Shown in pieces: positions 5,020 to 8,744 of a DNA stretch of 8,744 bases. The stretch lies in NCBI GenBank assembly GCA_001920085.1, contig MNJC01000065.1:1-8744 (forward strand), given 5' to 3'. Under the pieces are notes generated by a model. The model saw only the letters and a list, made by a program, of their open reading frames with translations, made no database searches and had not been told where the DNA came from. The stretch comes from Actinobacteria bacterium 13_1_20CM_4_69_9. Lineage in GTDB: Bacteria; Actinomycetota; Thermoleophilia; Gaiellales; Gaiellaceae. Position 1 is the stretch's first letter. The number at the start of each line of letters is the position of its first letter. The translations under genes and the position numbers were made by a program.

Positions 5020-5937
5020 GTGATCGGGTCCTCGGGTCAGTCCGTGCTGACGCCGCACTCGGGCCCCGAGCACAGCATCACCACGCTGTGGTGGGTGATG
5101 TTCGGCGTCGCGTGTGTCGGCTTCACCATCGTCGCGGTCCTCCTGCTGCTCGGCTGGATCCGCCGCAATCGCGCGGCGCTGCCGTTCGGCGGCACCGAGC
5201 GGGCGGCAACGCGGCTGGTCATCGGCCTCGGGATCGCGACGCCGCTCGTCCTGCTGACGGCGCTCTTCATCTGGTCGGACGTGTTCGTCATCAGGACGAC
5301 CGCAGCGCCGTCGCCCAGCTCGACCCGGCTCGAGGTGCACGTGGTCGGCCACCAGTGGTGGTGGTCGCTCGGCTACGGCGGCACCACCACCGCGAACGAG
5401 CTCCATATCCCCGTGCGCACGCGCGTGGACGTGACCGGCACGAGCGCCGATGTCATCCACAGCTTCTGGATCCCGGAGCTGAACCGGAAGGCGGATCTGA
5501 TCCCGGGCCGCACGAACAGCCTGCTGCTCTACGCCGACCGCGCCGGGACCTATCCGGGCCAGTGCGCCGAGTTCTGCGGGCAGCAGCACGCCCACATGCA
5601 GCTGGTCGTCGTCGCGCAGCCGCGCGCGAAGTTCCAGCAGTGGCTCCACGGAGAGCAGCAGCCGGCGGCGCACTGGCTGCCGCTCTTCGCCAAGAAGGGA
5701 TGCGCGAACTGCCACGAGATCCGCGGCACGCCTGCCGACGCCCACGTCGGCCCCGACCTGACGCACGTCGCGTCGCGCGAGCTGCTGGCGTCGGGGACGA
5801 TCCCGAACGACCGCGCGCACCTGCGGGCATGGCTCCAGGACCCGCAGAACGTGAAGCCCGGCACGAAGATGCCGAACCTGCCGCTGTCGCCGCGCGACCT
5901 CGACGCGCTCGTCTCGTACCTGGAGAGCCTGAAGTGA
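5020..5937 (+). CDS. coxB: Cytochrome c oxidase subunit II with CuA site and fused cytochrome c domain (caa3 type)
   Basis: This 305-residue subunit takes electrons from a cytochrome and passes them to subunit I. Two N-terminal transmembrane helices (about 22-46 and 66-90) anchor it. The cupredoxin domain follows, opening with VVGHQWWWSLGY. All six CuA ligands are present: H147 (VIHSFWIPE), C182, E184, C186, H190 and M193 in CAEFCGQQHAHM. A C-terminal cytochrome c domain (about 217-305) carries CANCH (C228, C231, H232) and a likely axial Met284 in PGTKMPNLP, which makes this a caa3-type subunit IIc. There is no cleavable signal or lipobox at the N terminus. The usual glutamate just before the second helix, which feeds the K-channel in A-type oxidases, is not evident near residues 65-70. 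The GTG at 5020 lies 14 nt after modC with no Shine-Dalgarno sequence. The stop overlaps the next gene as GTGA. Confidence 0.95.
   Translation: MIGSSGQSVLTPHSGPEHSITTLWWVMFGVACVGFTIVAVLLLLGWIRRNRAALPFGGTERAATRLVIGLGIATPLVLLTALFIWSDVFVIRTTAAPSPSSTRLEVHVVGHQWWWSLGYGGTTTANELHIPVRTRVDVTGTSADVIHSFWIPELNRKADLIPGRTNSLLLYADRAGTYPGQCAEFCGQQHAHMQLVVVAQPRAKFQQWLHGEQQPAAHWLPLFAKKGCANCHEIRGTPADAHVGPDLTHVASRELLASGTIPNDRAHLRAWLQDPQNVKPGTKMPNLPLSPRDLDALVSYLESLK
5922..5925 (+). promoter_or_regulatory. Shine-Dalgarno sequence fixing the start of the subunit I-III gene
   Basis: GGAG lies 8 nt before the GTG at 5934. It supports this start over the much earlier opening of the same frame at 5088, which is only an out-of-frame shadow of coxB. 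It is one of the few clear ribosome-binding sites in the window. Confidence 0.6.
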
Positions 5938-8279
5938 GCGTCGTCGTCACGAGGCCGCGCACCGAGCGGCTGGAGCTGATCTGGGAGGAGCGCCCCGGAA
6001 TCCTCGGGTGGCTGACGACGGTCGACCACAAGCGGATCGGCCTCCTCTACTTCTTCACCACGCTCGTCTTCTTCGGCGCCGGCGGCATCGAGGCCCTGCT
6101 GATCCGCACGCAGCTCGCCGGCCCGAATGGACATGTGCTGTCCCCGGAGGCCTTCGACGAGGCCATGACGATGCACGGCGTGACGATGATCTTCCTGTTC
6201 GTCATCCCGATGACGGTCGGGGCGTTCGGGAACTACCTCCTGCCGCTGATGCTCGGCGCGCGCGACATGGCGTTCCCGCGCCTGAACGCGCTGTCGTACT
6301 GGCTCTTCCTCGGCTCCGGCCTCTTCCTGTACGCCGGGCTCGCGATCGGGAAAGGGCCCAACTGCGGCTGGTTCTGCTACGCGCCGCTGAACACGAAGCC
6401 GTACGACCCGAGCCTGAACGTCGACTTCTACGCCCTCGGGCTCATCTTCAACGGCCTGTCGTCGACAGCCGGCGCGCTGAACATCATCGTCACGACCTTC
6501 AAGCTCCGCGCGCCCGGCATGTCGTTCAACCGGATGCCGCTGTTCGTCTTCGCGATGCTGGCGGTCTCGTTCTCGCTGATCTTCGCGCTGCCGCCGCTGA
6601 CGACCGATCTCGTCTTCCTCGAGCTGCAGCGCAAGCTCGGCTTCCATTTCTTCGACGCGGTCGGCGGCGGTGACGCGATCTTATGGCAGCACCTCTTCTG
6701 GCTGTTCGGCCATCCCGAGGTCTACATCATCATCCTGCCCGCGATGGGGATCGCGACGTCGATCATCCCGACGTTCGCGCGGCGGAAGATGGTCGCGTTC
6801 CCGCTCGTCGCGCTCGCCGAGCTGCTCGTCGCGTTCATCGGCTTCGGCGTGTGGGGGCACCACATGTTCACGACGGGGCTGTCGGCGGGATCGCTGGTGT
6901 TCTTCGCGGCTGCCTCGATGATGGTCGTGATCCCGAGCACGATCCAGATCTACGCGTGGCTGTTCACGGTGAACCTCGGGAAGCCGGAGTTTCGCGCGCC
7001 GCTCCTCTTCATTGGCGGCTTCATCGCGCTGTTCGTGATCGGCGGCCTCTCGGGGATCATGTTCGCCGCGATCCCGTTCGACCAGGCGACGACCGACACC
7101 TACTTCGTCGTCGCCCACTTCCACTTCATCATCTTCGGCGCGGCCGTCTTCCCGATCCTCGGCGGGATGTACTACTGGTTCCCGAAGGTCACGGGTCGCA
7201 TGTACCACGAGCGCTGGGCGCAGGCGTCGTTCTGGGTCACCTTCCTCGGGACGATGCTGACGTTCTTCCCGATGCACATCGTCGGGCTGCTCGGGATGAC
7301 GCGGCGCGTGTACACGTACCACGCCGGGTTCGGCTGGGACGCGTACAACCTGGCCGAGACGATCGGGGGGTTCATCCTCGCCGCCGGGCTGCTGATGATC
7401 TTCGCCAACCTGGCGTGGAGCAGGTTCCGCGGCCCGCCGTCGGGGCCCGATCCGTTCCAGGGAGGCACGCTCGAGTGGACGACGCCCTCGCCGCCGCCGC
7501 CCTACAACTTCGCCGTCATCCCGACCGTGACGAGCCCCTACCCGAACTGGGATCGCGTGGAGGGGGGCCTCGCCCTCGACGACGACCACGAGACGAGCGC
7601 GTCGACGGTGCGTGACGGGCTGCTCGACGACGTGCTGCACATGCCGTCGGAATCCGGCTGGCCGATCGTGCTGGCCTTCGCCGTCACGCTGCTGTTCGCA
7701 ATGACGTCCGTCCCGTACAGCGCGCGTGTCGCCAAGCCGAACGGCTGGTGGGGAATGGCGATCTTCATCGCGACCGAAGCGACGCTGTTCGGAACGCTCA
7801 TCGGCAGCTACTACGAGCTCCGCTTCCGCACGCAGCCGTGGCCGCCCGCGGGTGTGCCGGACCCGAAGGTCGCGCTGCCGCTCATCCTGCTCGGCGTGCT
7901 CGTCGCGACGAGCATCCCCGTGCAGCTTGCGTCGCTGTGGGCGCGGGCCGGGCGGGCGCGCGCGACGCAGCTGGCCCTGCTGCTGGCGATTGCGATGCAG
8001 ACGGTCTACCTCGCGCTGCAGATCCACCTGTACGTCGACGACCTGCACAAGTTCACCCCGCAGGACAACGCATACGGCTCGATCTACTTCACGATGGTCG
8101 GCGCGCACCACGCGCACGTGCTCGTCGGGATCCTGCTCGAGACGTGGTTCGTGCTGCGCCTCTTCGGCGGCCTGACGCGCTACCGCGCGGTCGGAGTGCG
8201 CGCGACGGCTTTCTACTGGCACGCCGTCAACGTGCTGGCCGTCGCCGTGACCATCGTCCAGCTGTCGCCGTCGCTATGA
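5934..8279 (+). CDS. Fused cytochrome c oxidase subunits I and III (caa3 type)
   Basis: This 781-residue membrane protein joins the catalytic subunit I (about 1-500) to subunit III (about 570-781) through a hydrophilic linker. Subunit I reduces oxygen and pumps protons. It shows heme a ligands H81 and H397, heme a3 ligand H395 (VAHFHF), and CuB ligands H260 (GHPEVY), H309 and H310. It also has the Tyr264 that crosslinks to H260, and E262, which marks it as A1-type. D-channel residues N100, D111 and N118 are present. The K-channel lysine is replaced by Q338 (PSTIQIYAW); its spacing from H310 matches Rhodobacter K362 exactly. The subunit III part has about six helices, the lipid-cleft glutamate E615 (FIATEATLFG) and GAHHAHVLVG, while the usual aspartate after WHxV is N766. 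Fused I-III is known from Thermus caa3 oxidase. The start is GTG 5934, overlapping the coxB stop. The stop overlaps the next gene as ATGA. Confidence 0.95.
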   Translation: MSVVVTRPRTERLELIWEERPGILGWLTTVDHKRIGLLYFFTTLVFFGAGGIEALLIRTQLAGPNGHVLSPEAFDEAMTMHGVTMIFLFVIPMTVGAFGNYLLPLMLGARDMAFPRLNALSYWLFLGSGLFLYAGLAIGKGPNCGWFCYAPLNTKPYDPSLNVDFYALGLIFNGLSSTAGALNIIVTTFKLRAPGMSFNRMPLFVFAMLAVSFSLIFALPPLTTDLVFLELQRKLGFHFFDAVGGGDAILWQHLFWLFGHPEVYIIILPAMGIATSIIPTFARRKMVAFPLVALAELLVAFIGFGVWGHHMFTTGLSAGSLVFFAAASMMVVIPSTIQIYAWLFTVNLGKPEFRAPLLFIGGFIALFVIGGLSGIMFAAIPFDQATTDTYFVVAHFHFIIFGAAVFPILGGMYYWFPKVTGRMYHERWAQASFWVTFLGTMLTFFPMHIVGLLGMTRRVYTYHAGFGWDAYNLAETIGGFILAAGLLMIFANLAWSRFRGPPSGPDPFQGGTLEWTTPSPPPPYNFAVIPTVTSPYPNWDRVEGGLALDDDHETSASTVRDGLLDDVLHMPSESGWPIVLAFAVTLLFAMTSVPYSARVAKPNGWWGMAIFIATEATLFGTLIGSYYELRFRTQPWPPAGVPDPKVALPLILLGVLVATSIPVQLASLWARAGRARATQLALLLAIAMQTVYLALQIHLYVDDLHKFTPQDNAYGSIYFTMVGAHHAHVLVGILLETWFVLRLFGGLTRYRAVGVRATAFYWHAVNVLAVAVTIVQLSPSL

Positions 8280-8641
8280 GACGCGAGCTGCTGCAGTGGT
8301 ACGGGCTCTTCGGCGCCGCGCTGGCATGGACGGGCCAGCACGTCGTCGGCTTCGGCGTCGCGACGGCCGACTGCACCAACGCATCTCGTCACTGGGGCCT
8401 CGACGTAACGGTCTGGATCGTCGTCTTCACCGTGGTCGGGCTCGCGTTCGCCGTCCTGGCGGAGGCCGCGGCGATCTCGATCCTGCTCGAGACGCGGGCG
8501 CTCGACTACGACGATCCTCCGCCGGACGGGCGGCGTCACTTCTTCGCCTACGGCGCCGCTCTCGGGAATGTGCTCTTCATCATGGCGATCGTGCTCAACG
8601 CGGTCGGGACGCTCGCGAGCGTGGGGTGCAGGCCGGCGTGA
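8276..8641 (+). CDS. Small three-helix membrane protein of the oxidase operon, function unknown
   Basis: This 121-residue protein has three predicted transmembrane helices at about 5-29 (LLQWYGLFGAALAWTGQHVV), 44-71 and 88-115. The loop between helices 2 and 3 (residues 72-87) has RR at its end and is proline-rich, so it is probably cytoplasmic. The segment after helix 1 and the C terminus would then both be outside, each with one cysteine (C33, C118), which could pair as a disulfide. From memory, uncharacterised proteins of this size and pattern accompany alternative caa3-type oxidase genes in other bacteria; I could not check this. It might be an accessory or subunit IV-like part of the oxidase, or an assembly factor. 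The ATG at 8276 overlaps the oxidase stop (ATGA). The stop overlaps the next start (GTGA). Expression with the oxidase is therefore very likely; the function is not known. Confidence 0.82.
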   Translation: MRRELLQWYGLFGAALAWTGQHVVGFGVATADCTNASRHWGLDVTVWIVVFTVVGLAFAVLAEAAAISILLETRALDYDDPPPDGRRHFFAYGAALGNVLFIMAIVLNAVGTLASVGCRPA

Positions 8642-8744
8642 GGTGGCTCGTCGTCCTCGTGGCAGCGCTCGCGTTCGTGCCGTCGGCGGTCGGCTCGGGC
8701 GCGGATCTGTACGGCGCCAACTGCATCGAGTGCCACGGCCCGCA
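8638..8744 (+). CDS. Secreted c-type cytochrome, N-terminal fragment (cut by window edge)
   Basis: Only the first 35 codons are in the window. A GTG at 8638 overlaps the previous stop (GTGA) and opens a Sec-type signal peptide (RW, then a hydrophobic core LVVLVAALAFVPSAVG). Right after it comes ADLYGANCIECHGP, whose CIECH is a covalent heme c attachment site of the CxxCH type at the very start of the mature protein. This layout is typical of small periplasmic or membrane-tethered class I or diheme cytochromes. In this operon it may donate electrons to the heme c or CuA site of subunit II. It could also be the cytochrome subunit of a bc1-like complex. The number of hemes and the C-terminal anchor cannot be seen. 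Confidence 0.83.
   Translation, partial: MRWLVVLVAALAFVPSAVGSGADLYGANCIECHGP

Noticed and set aside
5088..5933. N-terminal extension of the oxidase I-III frame across coxB
   Set aside because: This part is an out-of-frame translation of coxB, Arg/Ala-rich and featureless. The real start at 5934 has a Shine-Dalgarno sequence and family-like residues.
6681..8222. 513-codon minus-strand frame opposite subunit I-III
   Set aside because: Low-complexity charged composition (R, E, D, H, Q), no hydrophobic core or motif. It is an antisense shadow.
7641..8279. Separate coxC gene starting at the ATG at 7641
   Set aside because: The frame is continuous with subunit I, there is no Shine-Dalgarno sequence before this ATG, and fused I-III chains are known in caa3 oxidases.

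Overview
The window is very GC-rich (third codon positions are almost always G or C). It uses GTG, ATG and probably TTG starts, and several genes appear to be read from leaderless or very short-leader transcripts. Together with the gene content this suggests an actinomycete-type bacterium, most likely of the Thermoleophilia (Gaiella/Solirubrobacter-like). The lineage is an inference from style and content; nothing in the window proves it. It is an aerobe or facultative aerobe that takes up molybdate.

Layout. On the minus strand (1-1598) lie an NCS1/cytosine-permease-type transporter and, overlapping its 3' end by 47 nt, the first 95 codons of a PfkB-family kinase that runs off the left edge. 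From 1624 onward everything is on the plus strand. First comes a small predicted lipoprotein of unknown function (1624-2088), divergent from the transporter across 25 bp that hold an almost perfectly symmetric pair of -10 elements. Next is a molybdate block (2126-5005): a one-component regulator joining a MerR/excisionase-like helix-turn-helix to a Mop/TOBE oxyanion-binding domain, then modA, modB and modC. The genes of this block all overlap one another. The regulator is preceded by a textbook leaderless promoter: -35, 17-bp spacer, -10, 6 nt, GTG.

The right-hand block (5020-8744) is a caa3-type cytochrome c oxidase operon. It encodes subunit II carrying a CuA site and a fused C-terminal cytochrome c domain, then one polypeptide fusing subunits I and III, a small three-helix membrane protein of unknown function, and the start of a secreted c-type cytochrome cut by the right edge. 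All four are joined by 4-nt start/stop overlaps. This differs from the usual actinobacterial aa3 layout (separate ctaC, ctaD, ctaE, ctaF). In subunit I all heme, CuB and D-channel residues are present, but the K-channel lysine is replaced by glutamine (Q338).

How the parts work together. The regulator probably senses molybdate or tungstate and controls its own operon with modABC. ModA captures the oxyanion outside the membrane, ModB forms the channel and ModC drives import. The oxidase block builds a terminal oxidase that takes electrons from a c-type cytochrome, probably helped by the two small downstream products. The transporter/kinase pair may import and phosphorylate a nucleobase- or nucleoside-like compound, but the substrate is unknown. 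No RNA genes, CRISPR arrays, insertion sequences or clear rho-independent terminators were seen. There is no gene-free stretch over 300 bases.
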